A stretch of 64,000 nt of DNA. Source: Solanum dulcamara. Taxonomy: Eukaryota > Streptophyta > Magnoliopsida > Solanales > Solanaceae. Position 1 is the first letter of the stretch, and every line of letters begins with the position of its first letter. The notes under the pieces are model-generated. The model was not told where the DNA came from. It searched no databases and saw only the letters and a program-made list of their open reading frames with translations. Below, in pieces: positions 11,160 to 22,841 of this stretch. The stretch spans positions 79,310,001-79,374,000 of the forward strand of contig NC_077240.1 of assembly GCF_947179165.1 (NCBI RefSeq), given 5' to 3'. The position numbers and the translations under genes are program-made.

Positions 11160-13520
11160 CTTGGTGAAGGTGAGAGTAAGAGGAAGTAGTCATTGCTAGT
11201 TCATGGATAGCAAATGGAAAAACTGAAAAGACTTACTCTTACTCGAGGCACTTCAAAGTGAAGGCGTCTCATTTTGGGAATGAAAAGAAAGAATACATTC
11301 TTGGTGTTGGAAAACTTAAAGAGATCTTGAACATGCTACCGAAGGTGTGTACCATGTGTAAGAATATATATGTGGTTGACTTGTTTTCGATTGTTGGTGA
11401 TAATCTTACATATCTCCGTGTGCAAAGTGAAAATGCAGACTTATGGCATCGAATATAGGGATATGTCAGTGCTTCCTCTAAATAACCTGGTTTTAAGGGA
11501 CTAGTCTACGGAGTACCAAAGGTTAAATTCATAAATAACAAAATTTGTGATGCATGTGTCAATGGCAAACATACCAGGTCATCTTTCAAGTAAAGAAAAA
11601 TAATTCAACACTATCAGGCCTCTTGAGTTACTTCACATTAACTTATGTGGACCTACAAAGGTTCAAAGCTGAGGAGGGACCAGGTCAAACCATAAGACAA
11701 AGTTTGAAAATGCAAAGATGTAAAACTTCCATACAGATCATGGGATAAGTCACAACTTCAAAGCCCTCAGAACTCCTCAACAAAATGATATGGTTGAAGG
11801 GAAGAATAGAGCCTTGGTTGACGTTGCTAAAACCATGAAAATTGATGTTGATCTTCCAAGAAATTTATGAGCTAAAGTTGTCAACACTGCATGATATGTT
11901 TCCAACATGTGCTTATTCAGGTCAATTCTAAAATAAGACTCCTTGTGAATTGCTGAATAATTGAGAGCCTAAGTCAAGCTACTTAAGGGCTTTTGATTGT
12001 AAATGTCTTCTTTTGGATATTGGTAAGAATGATCTTAGGAAGTTTAATCCTAAGAGTCATGAAGGAATGTTTGTGGGATATTGATCAACCACCAAAGCTT
12101 ACAAGGTCTACAACAAGAGAATATTATGTTTTGAATAAAGTGTTCATGTCATCTTTGATGAATCGGGAGATATGAAGAAGCAGAGGTATCTGGTCCTCAA
12201 AAAGATCCCACTAGGATAGCTGACTTGCAACTCTTTGAGTCTTTTATTCAGGGGATGAAGGGACATAGTACCATTCAGCCACAGTTATTCACAAGAAGAT
12301 CAAACTAGAAGCATAAGTTATCTCATTCACTTGACAATCTCACTTCTTCTTTAGACTCGAGCATACATATCAAGAAGAGCTATATCATATTGAGAGAAGT
12401 AACGTATGACACTTGGTTCCCCAATCAGCTGAAAGAACCATCATAGGGACTATGTTGGTGTACAGAAACAAACTTGATAAGCATAGTGTAATCACAAGAA
12501 ACAAATTCAAACGGGTGGTTCAATGATACAATCATGAAGAAGGCATTGGCTATGATGAAATATTTGCCCCTGTTGCAAGGATGGAAATAATAATAATTCT
12601 CATTGCTTTTTGCTATCTACATAAGATTCAAATTGTTTCAAATGAATATGAAAAGTGTCTCTCTCAATGGGTACTTAAAAGAGGATTTGTATGTCAATCA
12701 GCCCACGCATTTTGAAGATATTGATCAAGTGTATGTCAAGCAGCCCCCGAGTTTTGAAAAGTATTGATCAACCAAATCATGTGCTAAAACTGGATATTGA
12801 GGAACCTAATCCATATTTGACTAATACTATGCATAGAGGAATCAGTGGATCTCTTTTATATTTGTCAGCTAGCAGACCTGATGTTATTCACGGTGTCGGG
12901 ATGTGTGCAAGAATTCAGTACCTATTCTAAGGAGTCTCACTTGAAAGCTTCTATAAGGATTCTGAGATACTTGTAGAGGATCTGGTCCTATTCTATCCAT
13001 CTGGTTATTTTTTTAAACTATGTTGATGTAGATTATGCAGGGGACCTGGTCGATAGAAAGCACCTCAGGAATGACTTTTTTTTGGGGGTTTTCTTCATGA
13101 TATTTCGGGCACAAAGAAGCAAAATTCAATAGCTCATTTCACAGTTGAGGCAGAACATGTAGCAGCCGCATAATATTATGCTTAGCTCATATGGATCAAG
13201 CAATAATTCGAGAAATTCAGGATAGTCACCAACATTGTCCAACTCTTATGTGACAACACTAGTACATTGAACATGACCAAGAATCTAGTGCATCATAAGA
13301 GAACCAAGCACATTGGTGTGAGACATCACTTTTGAGGAACAATGTCGAGAAGGGAAATATTTACATGATTTTTTGCAAAATTGAAGCCCAAGTAGTAGAC
13401 CTCTTTACAAAGGCTCTAATCAGGGATCAATGCAAGAAAAATGGGCTGAAGTTGGGGCTGATCAACTTGAATTGACTCACTCGAGTTGATGCTATCAACC
13501 TTCTCATTGGCTATGATTAG
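11160..13520 (+). pseudogene. Copia pol relic (integrase, RT, RNase H)
   Basis: Integrase pieces are seen around 11545-11870 (DACVNGKH, then TPQQNDMVEGKNRALVD with the copia TPQQNG-type motif). RT N-terminal pieces lie around 12500-12770 (GIGYDEIFAPVARME, and YLKEDLYVNQP in another frame). The text then passes from the PPSFEK region (about 12745) to an RNase H-proximal segment at 12780-12930 (RGISGSLLYLSASRPDVIHGV), so the YVDD catalytic block is gone. RNase H remnants with EAEHVAAA occur near 13150, and the LTR-proximal THIGVRHHF-like block is near 13310. Multiple frameshifts and stops are present. Confidence 0.8.
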
Positions 13521-15161
13521 AGAACAAATATCCTTGTTAGTAATGTGTATCTTTTGGTCTAACTTCTGTCTTATACCTTTTGTAGGTATACACACATGGT
13601 GGACTAGCTAAGGAAGAAAAGTTGACGGGACAGACTCAAGGCAAGTATCCTTCAAAAGAGTTCAAGAGAGGGATCAAGTCCTTCCTCAAAGGTTAATATC
13701 AAACTTATTGTTGTTTAAAATGCCTTTGAGAACTGTTCAAAAAAATGAATATGTCTTTTACAACCTCTCTGATTCGTTTTCACTTATCTTACAATGTCTC
13801 AACCATCTTCTTATTTTAATTCATCCCTTGAAAATAAGAAACCATATCTTTCCAAAACTTTAATTTTTGTCTTTTCAGTCATGTTGTCTATTTTCCTTTA
13901 CTTCTCTCAAGACAACATTCATTCCTTCTAGGTCTCATCTTTTCCTGATTTGGCTGTCTCTGACTCTATCTTAGAGATAAATCTCTAGTCTCAATCTGGT
14001 CCCGTCCCCATAGGTGTAATTGAACGTATGTTTGAGGGTGACCTATAGAAGAGAAGAGAAATAAATAAACTACCCTAGCGGCTGGAAAAAAAAGGGTAAT
14101 TCAGAATTTGATCCAAATGAGTAAGAATCCTAAGGCATTTTAGTGAGCAAGAATAACTATATTCCTATGCACAAGGTTATGACTTCAGATGATGAAAAAC
14201 ATGGATTGGCCTATAGTTAATCCTTGAACAAGGTGTTTTTCCACTATAAGATGAATCTAGCAAAAGGTTTGTAGGAACAGTAAAACAATCCTTCTTATTA
14301 ACCACTCTCATTGAATGTGAGTGTGTTTTGAAAAGAATGAGCAACAAAATAATTTTCTAAGTTTCAAGACTTTTTGGGACAACAAGAGAAACTGAAGGTA
14401 GAATTTGGAGGAGATAACAACTGTTATGGCAAGGCGTGAGGCTCAAATTGGGTAAGAAGGCACAAGTTCATGTCATAAATGCTGAAAATAAGAGTCTCAT
14501 TGTGAAGTGGAAGACTTGACCAAAAAATTGTTATATGCTTATGGGGCTGAAAATGAGCGCATAATGATGGTTCTCCATTTTCTTCTTCATCATCTTTTTT
14601 TACCGATCCTTTTATTTTTTCTTTCTATCCTAAGTGCATTTCTTTGCTATCTCCATGGCTATAACTGATCAGTTGCCTTATGTATTTTTGTTAATGCAAT
14701 GTTTTTGATACTATTATGATGAACTATGAATGAAAATTTGCTCTTGTCTACTGTTATTCTTTTCTTGCTCTTGGCTAGTTCATTCTTGTCAGTGTTGCCC
14801 AGTGGCCATGAATTTACCGAAAGTGCAAATTATTTTACTTGGTTTACTGTTCTAACTTTCTTATGATGCCAAAAGAAGGGAAAATATTAATAAAGATAGC
14901 CAGTTCAGATCAAGGAATTTGGTCCATATGACAGGGGGAAGATAATGTTGATATAAAGAATAGCTTGTCATAATCAAAAAAAGGGAAAAATATAGTATCT
15001 TAGATTTTGATGACTTAACAAACCAGTGTACAATGAATGATGCAAAGAGGGACATGAGAGACAAGAGGTGCATACTGATAGGAGGAATATGCAAACAGTG
15101 AAAATAATCGAAAAGGGGGAATAAACTTGATATAGTTTGTCATCATCAAAAAGGGAAAAAA
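13521..15161 (+). other. Copia 3' internal tract and polypurine tract
   Basis: No long plus-strand frame survives. Two copies of a GTCATMATCAAAAARGGGAAAAA-like purine tract occur (near 14965 and 15140). The second ends directly at the LTR start TGTTATATTTGTG (15162) and is the likely plus-strand primer. The minus-strand ORFs here show no domain. Confidence 0.55.
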
Positions 15162-16332
15162 TGTTATATTTGTGTTTTGATGATTTAACAAACTATGGGA
15201 CCTGATCCCATGAGTAACGTCGACCCAAGATAGAAAAGTGAAAGTTAGTTGTAAAGCTACAAAAGATGAAGAGGTAAGTGGGCACAACAACAGAGGTTCA
15301 CATTCGTGTTTGTTGATTGAATACATTATGGGACCTAATAGAGGGACCTGGTCCCATGTGTAATGTTTGTCCTGGCAAGAAAATGGAGTACAACTGTAAA
15401 GATGCAAAAGTTGCAGAGGTTGGTGGGCATTGCAACAGAGGTGAATCTTCACATTTTGTGTATCGACAAACCATCAGACCTGATATACGGACTTGGTCGC
15501 ATGAACACGGAATATCAACAACATAATGGATACAACCTGTAAAAGCTGTCACTGCCTGCTGTGCAGAGGACAACAGACTTGCTCTACTAATTAGAATGCA
15601 CGAGGTTGTTTTTGTCCATACGTTAATACTTATCCTTGGACAAGAAACAATCAAGTTTTTTCACATGAAGTATATACAAGCAAAAACCATTATTCTCTTA
15701 AGGAAGAACAGCTTCTTCAAAGCAGCAAGGGACCTGATCGAGCTACTTTTGAAGAATAGTTTTTAGATTGTTACTTTGTTGTAATGTTGAGCCTAGTGTG
15801 CTAAATATTATAAGATCAATTCCTAATCTATAAAGGAATATTGATCATCTTTCCTTGTATCAGTTTTGCATCGAGTTCATAGATAGAGTTAGCTTTGAAA
15901 GGTGTGTTTGAAGTCTATGTCAACTAGAGGTAGTTGGTATAGTGGATAATATATTTATTGCTTAGTTTATGATTCATGGCTAGAGTTAGCTTGATCGGAG
16001 TGTTCAAAGTCTACGTCAACTAGAGTTAGTTGGGGTAGTGGGCAATAGTTGTATTGCTTAGCTCAAAGTCTTGTAATAGAGGTATTGCAAGCCAAGGGAT
16101 GGAGAGGGTTAGTGCCTAGTTACAATAGGTTTTAATAGACTACTTTGCTCTTGCATCTTAGTGAAATTGGTTGTGAAATCCTATTGGAAAGGTCGTGGTT
16201 TGAGCAAGGAGCCTTTCCACGTAAACATTGTGTGTCATTTTATCTTCTGCACCTAACTTGAGCATTCTGTTAACTGATTGTGTCAAGGGACCTGGTCCCC
16301 TGACTCGTGCGATAGACGCATATATATTATCA
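15162..16332 (+). repeat. Copia 3' LTR (full length)
   Basis: It starts TGTTATATTTGTGTTTTGAT after the purine tract and ends ...ATATATATTATCA, 1171 bp. It carries three GGGACCTRRTCCC-type palindromes (15197, 15343, 16287). The 3' end abuts TRIM-like sequence. Confidence 0.88.
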
Positions 16333-16620
16333 TGTGTCAAGTGATATTTATGTTATAAAAATTAGTTTAGCAACTATCGTGATATTTTAAATATATAAAA
16401 CTAAGTTTTTGTCAAATTAGATTTTGAGCCTAATTCATATATGCGTACACATTCTTGGACTATTTCCACCCCTCTTAATTAGTCTAAGGCCCCAGATCGA
16501 ATGAGTCCGAATCTAATACCATGTCAAATTAGGTCTTGAGTTTAATTCACAAAAAAATGTCCAATTCATATAAGGAGTCCATAAATCTCTCCCCTCTCTG
16601 ATATGCTATATTCTCTTCGC
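16333..16620 (-). mobile_element. TRIM-like short retroelement fragment, copy 2
   Basis: Direct repeat of 109-398, with the same 112-bp spacing of TGTCAAATTAG (16410 and 16522) and the same TCTAATACCA primer-site complement. The left edge coincides with the end of the copia 3' LTR and the right edge runs into AT-rich DNA. The two copies are truncated on opposite sides. Confidence 0.45.
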
Positions 16621-17332
16621 GATAAAAAAATAATTTAATTATTTTAATATAGTAAATTAAATTAAATAATTATATGTGAAATCAACCTCACCTGTCACTG
16701 TTACAATATTGCTACATCCAAGCATGATAAAAGTGAAAATCACTCAAAACTACAAAAAGAGAGCCACCAACCCAAATCATTTTTGGTTTCAACAGGATCG
16801 TCTCAACAAGTTCGGGGGCCTAAAGTTAAATTTCATAGATAGACATTTTTCTTTTAGTTGTCATATGTAAATTGAATAACTATAACATGTTCACTGTAAT
16901 CCTATAAATGAAGTCTCAAGAAGGTATGATGTACGTAAACCTTATGAAATAAAAATGTTAACAATGAAAATATTCAATGAAGAAATATAATATAAAATTA
17001 AAATAATAGAATATGACTCAAAATTTAAAAAGTTTATATAATGATACTAGTATGAATTTGCTGCAGTGCTTAAAATTTAAAGAATACATCAAAAAAATAA
17101 ATTTGATCTTTTTATAAACACAAAACAGTAGATTTTGCATAATGCAAAAGATTTGATTGTTTGGTAGACGTTAGAATACTCAATAATGAGATAACAAAAA
17201 TTGATTGGGGAATAAAAAAGGTGTAAAAAGATGCTATAATTAATTAAATACTATTTAACTTCTCAATTATTACAACAACCTCCATATTACATAAAGTAAA
17301 CATATATATATATATTCTTTAGGAAAAATTGA

Positions 17333-17398
17333 AGCCCCTAAGCGGTTGGTTTAATGGCCTTATAGTCGAGACGATCCTGGGTTTCAGTATCTTATTAA
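17333..17398 (+). repeat. Possible tRNA-like SINE head
   Basis: GGTTGGTTTAATGGCC and, about 40 nt on, GATCCTGGGTTTCAG resemble degenerate polymerase III A and B boxes of tRNA-derived SINEs. No body, tail or target duplication was found and a tRNA cloverleaf does not form. This is a weak call. Confidence 0.25.
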
Positions 17399-17433
17399 AA
17401 AAATGATAAATTATTAGGCTGTCAATTTTAAAA

Positions 17434-17668
17434 GGCATAATACATAAATATATCTTTTAATTTGCATCTATCTGGCATCTATGTCCTGCAACATTGAATG
17501 TGCACAGATAGTCACTTAAACTTGTATAATTGAACAAGTAGACACATGCGTCCTACGTGGCATAATATACATAGGACTCCACGTAAAGTGTCTACTTGTG
17601 CACATTCAAAATTGAAGGGCATAAATATCAGTTAAAAACAAGTCAAAAGACACATTTATGTGTTGTGT
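17434..17668. mobile_element. Mutator-like MITE, copy 1, with TSD
   Basis: A 235-bp element with long imperfect terminal inverted repeats (GGCATAATACATAAAT... against ...CACATTTATGTGTTGTGT). It is flanked by AATTTTAAAA on both sides (17424-17433 and 17669-17678), and a 9-10 bp duplication is typical of Mutator-like elements. Related copies are at 24551-24790 and 32515-32721. Confidence 0.8.
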
Positions 17669-17678
17669 AATTTTAAAA

Positions 17679-18869
17679 ACTAATACATGTAATATTCCAT
17701 CCCCAACCTCGATCAAAGAACAATAAAAAAAAACATAAGAAAAAGAATTGAATTTATATGTCTAGATATATTATAAAAAATATGTGGTTGAGAATACATA
17801 TATCTACTCAAATGGTCCATTATTAGAGTTCGTTTTGGATGTTACATTTCGGTAAAAACCCTCACCCGATATTTATGTCAAATTAATACAATTTACATGG
17901 TTAAATTATTTAATAAAATAAAATAAAAAATCTTAATTAATCATAATTAAGTAAGTGAGCTATATATTCCAACACATAATATACATATATTGGTATGGTT
18001 TAAATTGCTTATAAATTCGGACAGATAAGAATATTTTATCATGCATGTGTTCAAGTGCTTAATTAAAATAAATGGTAAGCCGAATGTCTACATAAAATTT
18101 ACTAATAAGTTGAAGAGGTTATCTATGCATTAATCTATAATAATTTACCCCATATATTCATAGCATCTCTTCTTATTCTTGATAACTTCTGTCACTAAAT
18201 AGTGAAAAGTCGTATCGCTAATTATATTTAACGAAGAATTAATGATCGAACATCTAGTAACATGTATGGTTTTTGAGCTAGTTTTGTATATGTCATAACA
18301 TGAGCCTAAATACTGATTTAAGTTCACAAATGGAGAAAATCAAGCAACTTAAGTATACTACTTACAAGTTGCAACTTAATCAAACACGGATATTTTCATA
18401 TATTATAACATCCACTTTCATGAATACAAGTAAATATTTCAATATGTTGTGTCATGTCTCAATAAAAAGTTGGGATATGACAGTAAGTTTAATCATCAAA
18501 TTTTGATCAATAAAATTTTAATTTTTTTTTAATAGTAAACTATGCATGTATACAACAAGTGATTAACAAAGTATACTAATTATCCCTAGAGTAATACAAA
18601 CAAACAAGAAAAGAAAAAAAGAACTAATTTAATTTGTTGTTCTAAAAGCTATAGTTCTTGATGGATTTTTTTTCAGGAGAGACTTGAAACAACTGTAAAG
18701 TTGATAGTCTCTGTATGATCTATAGGTCACGGATTCTCGAGTTGTAGAATTAGCCACTGATGCATGCATCAGCATAAGCTCCGTATAACATTACATCCCC
18801 TTAGGTTGCGACACTCCCCCAGACTTGCATGAACGCAGGATGCTTTGTGCGGACTGATGAAATCTTGTA
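17679..18869. other. AT-rich intergenic DNA, no gene seen
   Basis: It lies downstream of the minus-strand receptor kinase relic. Only short frames without domains are present. Confidence 0.5.
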
Positions 18870-20905
18870 TTATACCGCGTCTACAAGAGAATTTTCAGTC
18901 CTATAAGGATATGCGCATGGAGGATTAGGAACTTCAACAATTTCTTCAAGCATTAGCATAATCTTGTGGATAGTAGGTCTCAATGAAGGATCCTCTTGAA
19001 TGCACAAAATAGCAACCATTAGAAATTTTTCTAATTTTTTTCCATCACTCATTGCATCAACATCACTAGGGATAGACCTTTTGCTATCCCTAGTGCCACT
19101 TAAGTCCTTTGGTTCCATGTCAATTTTAGATCACCAAAAAGGAAACTTGCTAATGAACCATTGTTCAAGAACTCATAGTCAAGCAATTTATGAGGACCTT
19201 CATCACAAAATCCGATTAAACGTTCTAAATTCTTGTGATGAGTTTGTCCTATCACGTTAACTTCAGTCTTGAATTCCTTATCCCCGTCTTGTACTATACG
19301 ATCCAATTTGTTGACAGCCACCAGGATAGGATTACCAATTTCAATTTGCCCCTCGTCCACGTTCTTCCTTGAACCCCCTCCGTGGCTTTAGATAGATCTT
19401 TGAAAGAAAAATACCTCAATGTTTGATCCACAGAACTTCCATTTCGTTCAAACGTTAATCTTTTGTTACGATAAACGAGACCAACACTAGGCAAAGTACT
19501 CCAAGAAGTAGACAATTAACAAAAACAGAACTACCTAACAACACTGATACAACAAGGATGATAGTTTCTTGATTTTTGTTTTTTGTTTTTGAAGAATTAG
19601 GATCTTCTAAAGCAACATTACCTTTTCTTCTTTTGATAAATGCTTTAGAATTTACTCTGTTATCTACTCTGACATTTGAAAGTGGCAATTTCTTCTTCCA
19701 ACAACTATTTTCTCGAATAATCGAAACAATACACATACAATCATTCAAACAAGCATTCTTACATGTCTCTTCGTCATAAGGCTTGAGAAGTTCATAATCA
19801 CTCGTAGGCCAATCGATGTTCGTTATAGTTTCCATCTCAACTTAATTTACTACATTGTCTTGATTTTCACCACAATGTTTGCACGAAATCCGGTATGCAA
19901 CCTTTGTAGTCATCCTCTGGATCAACTAGTGAAAACGCTCGTGGGCATTGACAATCTAGTCTTTTGTCTATACTTAGTCTACAAATTCTGTTATATCCAC
20001 ATACACCGCTACCTTTTTCTGAAGGCAAACTATAACATATATTATCAGGAACTGACCAGACAGCATCATTTTTCGCGTCTTTAGGACGTTGATACAGAGT
20101 AAATACGCCATCAAAATTGAGCGTGGCACGATGATAAAACAGTGTTGATGATCCAAGTTCACCTTTTGAAACAAAAATCTCTTGACTATTGTTCACTAAA
20201 AGGAAAATTTGGCCTGATTCATTGATCTTGAACTGATTATTCGATGCATTCAATTGATCGAAGCTTCGAATCAAGAAAAAATTCTCATTTATATATTCAC
20301 TTGGCAAGTTCAAAGTAGAAATGCCACTATTCCCATTTTGAAACATCCTTAGCAAGAATCTCCCCCCTCGAAAAGTTTGTCTCAGATAGACAAGATGAAA
20401 TCTTGAATCCTTCTTGGAATTCTTGACTTGGCAAGATTGTGTCTTTACTTTGATTAAAACTTTGCCATAAACTTTCAGAATTCTTGTTAACAGGCACAAA
20501 ATTACCGGTATCTTTCATAGAACCATAAGCAACACTACCAATCAAAGGATCAGAAATCGAGGCCTCGTCTTGCTGAGGACTAGTAAGGACTAATCCTCAG
20601 CAAGAAGCTCGATTCTTGATCCTTTAGGACATGGATTGTCACCATTTGCATATCAAATTATTGTTTTTTTCGGGTATTTTGTTGTACCATATTGACACTA
20701 GGAATTGATCTTCATTCCCTAGTTGTTGGAATACAAATGCAAAATCTCCATTAGGAGAAATCCATGGAGATGTTTTATCATCACCACCAGCAATGAGTGA
20801 TGATTCAATTTTCACATCATTTTTGGTTTGGGAATATACAAAATTTGGAATAAGAATCAAGAAGTTTAATATGAAATTAAAATGTAATAAACTCACTTTG
20901 AACAT
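18870..20905 (-). pseudogene. G-type lectin S-receptor-like Ser/Thr kinase, pseudogene 1
   Basis: An intact family member is a plasma-membrane receptor: signal peptide, B-lectin, S-locus/PAN-like extracellular part, one TM helix, cytosolic kinase. Here the signal peptide and lectin start are seen at 20905-20639 (MFKVSLLHFNFILNFLILIP...). The frame then breaks, with two or more stops around 20600-20640 and another shift near 20370. The S-domain follows at 20400-19867 (ending CGYNRICRLSIDKRLDCQCP), then a shift to the PAN/TM segment at 19835-19455. Kinase N-lobe pieces lie at 19360-19100 (HHKNLERLIGFCDEGPHKLL). After WNQRT the text jumps to the C-terminal MSDGKKLEKFLMVAILCIQE at 19118-18870, so the HxDxKxxN and DFG blocks are deleted. 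It is a tandem paralogue of the gene at 21932-25455. Confidence 0.9.
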
Positions 20906-21931
20906 TTTTTTGTTTAGTTTTGAGATTTCAGAGCTCGTTTGGATTAGCTAATTATAAATAGTTGATAAGTTTTAAGTGCGAAAAAACACTTGTGAGTGCC
21001 AAATACAAAACACATCAACTGCTTATCTAAACACATAATTACTTATTTATAAAATTAATTTCAGAACTTTTGTTTTTCAACCCTTGATGTGTTAATCAAC
21101 TAATTCAAACAGACTCTAAATATGTAGAGAAGCGAAAAAGTGTTTATAAACCTATTTGACCGCTTATAAACTTAGTCAAATGTTTTCATAGTTTTTAATG
21201 GGAGAAAAGGTTGGTTTGTTATTGAAGTTACAAGTGGAATTCAAGAATTGGAGAGTCAATACTTTTACACTATTATTATTAAAATGATTGGTGGTTTTGA
21301 ATTTTTAGAACCAAAATCTTGAATGACAACATAGGAATTTCTAACCTACAAGGAACTTAATTAACAGAAAACTATCATGGCCATCAACTTGTTATTAATG
21401 AAGAAATTGTCCCTTTTTAAGACAGTTATTTAGTAAACGATTCTCGTTTTATTTCGATTGCAACTTATGTACTTTTAGACCACAGTTTAAAGATCTTTTT
21501 TGAGCAAATAGAAAATCTTACATGAGACCACATTCTCATAAAGTAAGTCATTATAAACATTATAAGATAATATAATATTAATTTTGTCCGAAAGATTGAG
21601 AAATATATGAGCAAAAATTAAACTCGAGTCTAACGTTTACCAGGAAGGTTGGGATTCCTATTTTGATCTACTTTAATTGACATTTCCAAAGAGTTTGGCA
21701 ATGAAATTCAGATATTACAATTTCTTCACTAGTAAATGCAACAGATGGAAACTAGTACTTTTAACTTAGGTAATGTGCAGAGCTGCACTTAGTGACATTT
21801 TTGAAGAGTCTGAGCAGTACAGATTATAAGTATTATTTAAAGAGCATTCAACATGAAAGAAAGTAATATAACAAGACCACTTGAAAGTGACATAAAGAGG
21901 AGGAAATCGCGCGTAAATGAGGCTTATGATG
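20906..21931. other. Spacer between the two receptor kinase relics
   Basis: It holds the 5' flank of the downstream relic. The TATAAATAG-like ATTATAAATAG near 20950 is a weak TATA candidate on the other strand's complement. One arm of a foldback MITE (GTGACATTTTTGAAGAGTC near 21797) matches 27913 and 29950. There is no gene. Confidence 0.5.
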
Positions 21932-22399
21932 CTACATAGTAATGCTAAAATTACATGAACATGGTGGAATAGTCACTTCAATAGATCCTTCATGCATTTG
22001 ACAGACCTTCCTCATAGTAGGCCTCGTCGACGGATCCTCTTGAATGCACCAAATACCAACCATCACGAACCTCTCGAGCTGCTTCTTGTCGTTCAAAGCC
22101 TCGGAATCACTTTCCACCAGAGCTTCCAATTTTCCTTGTTGAAAGCAATCCACAACCCAATCTGTAAGAATCGCCTCTGGTCAATAGCTTTCCTCATTCT
22201 TCAAACATTTCCGGCAAGTGATGATCTCTAGTAGCAGTACACCAAAGCTGTAAACGTCCACCTTAACCGTGACTGGACTGTTCCTGAACCATTGTGGAGC
22301 AACATAACCTCTTGTTCCTCTAATTTTAGTATCCGTTCGACTCTGGTTGATCATCAGCAGTTTAGACAATCCAAAATCTGATATTTGAGGAGCATGATA

Positions 22400-22841
22400 T
22401 GTTTGGGGGAGGAAGCACCACAACTAAAGTTTGATATGATGAAAATAATGAAAATAACTTGGACACGAGAATTTTACGTGGAAACCCGTCTAACTGATAG
22501 AAGGGAAAAACCACGGGGTGGAAGGATCTCACTATAAAAATATGGAGTACACAGCTCTCAAATACAAGGAGAAAACAACAATTAACACTTCTCTCTTGTA
22601 AAAGGAACAACTACTAAAGAAGACACTCAAGACTACAATATTTATCTTGGTGTATAACTCTCTTTGTATTCTTACTCTCTCTTTCTAGGATGGGGTAAAT
22701 GAGAGTAAGAGGTCTTCTATTTATAGAAAACTAGAAACGCGTAAAATCCGCGTATTGAACCTCCTTTTTTGACTACGCGTTCAAAACGCGTTTTGTTTCT
22801 TTTTTGACTACGCGTTCAAAACGCGTTTTGACTATCTTGCA
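22400..22841 (-). mobile_element. Solo copia-type LTR inside the kinase domain
   Basis: On the minus strand it begins TGCAAGATAG and ends CCCCCAAACA, and is flanked by the 5-bp duplication TATCA (plus-strand TGATA at 22395-22399 and 22842-22846). A TATAAATAG box lies at 22718-22726. Upstream of it, in the U3 position, are tandem ACGCGTTTTGAACGCG units. The length of 442 bp and the absence of any internal sequence make it a solo LTR. Lineage within copia is not determined. Confidence 0.9.
22767..22835 (-). promoter_or_regulatory. U3 tandem repeat with W-box-like TTGACT
   Basis: Two 35-bp units, each TTTTTTGACTACGCGTTC followed by AAAACGCGTTTTG on the plus strand, plus a partial third near 22736-22766. 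Each contains a TTGACT core, the W-box bound by WRKY factors, and a CGCGTTYAAAACGCG palindrome. They lie upstream of the LTR TATA box, so an enhancer role is inferred. Confidence 0.55.

Larger units (their letters stand above)
8298..16332 (+). mobile_element. Degenerate Ty1/copia retrotransposon (SIRE-like)
   Basis: The parts in order are a 5' LTR that has lost its first ~150 bp, a Met-tRNA primer site, a broken gag, broken integrase/RT/RNase H remnants, a ~1.6-kb non-coding 3' tract, a purine tract and a complete 3' LTR. The order integrase before RT makes it copia. The long region between RNase H and the 3' LTR resembles the SIRE/Maximus lineage, which is an inference. Stops and frameshifts are throughout and the RT catalytic block is missing, so it cannot move on its own. 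No target duplication is visible because the left end is truncated. Confidence 0.85.

Noticed and set aside
15015..15654. Minus-strand ORFs of 145 and 118 codons
   Set aside because: They are antisense to the copia 3' LTR. The same sequence in the 5' LTR breaks one of them.
17333..17398. tRNA gene candidate
   Set aside because: The A- and B-box-like words are degenerate and the arms do not pair into a cloverleaf. Kept only as a weak SINE-head call.
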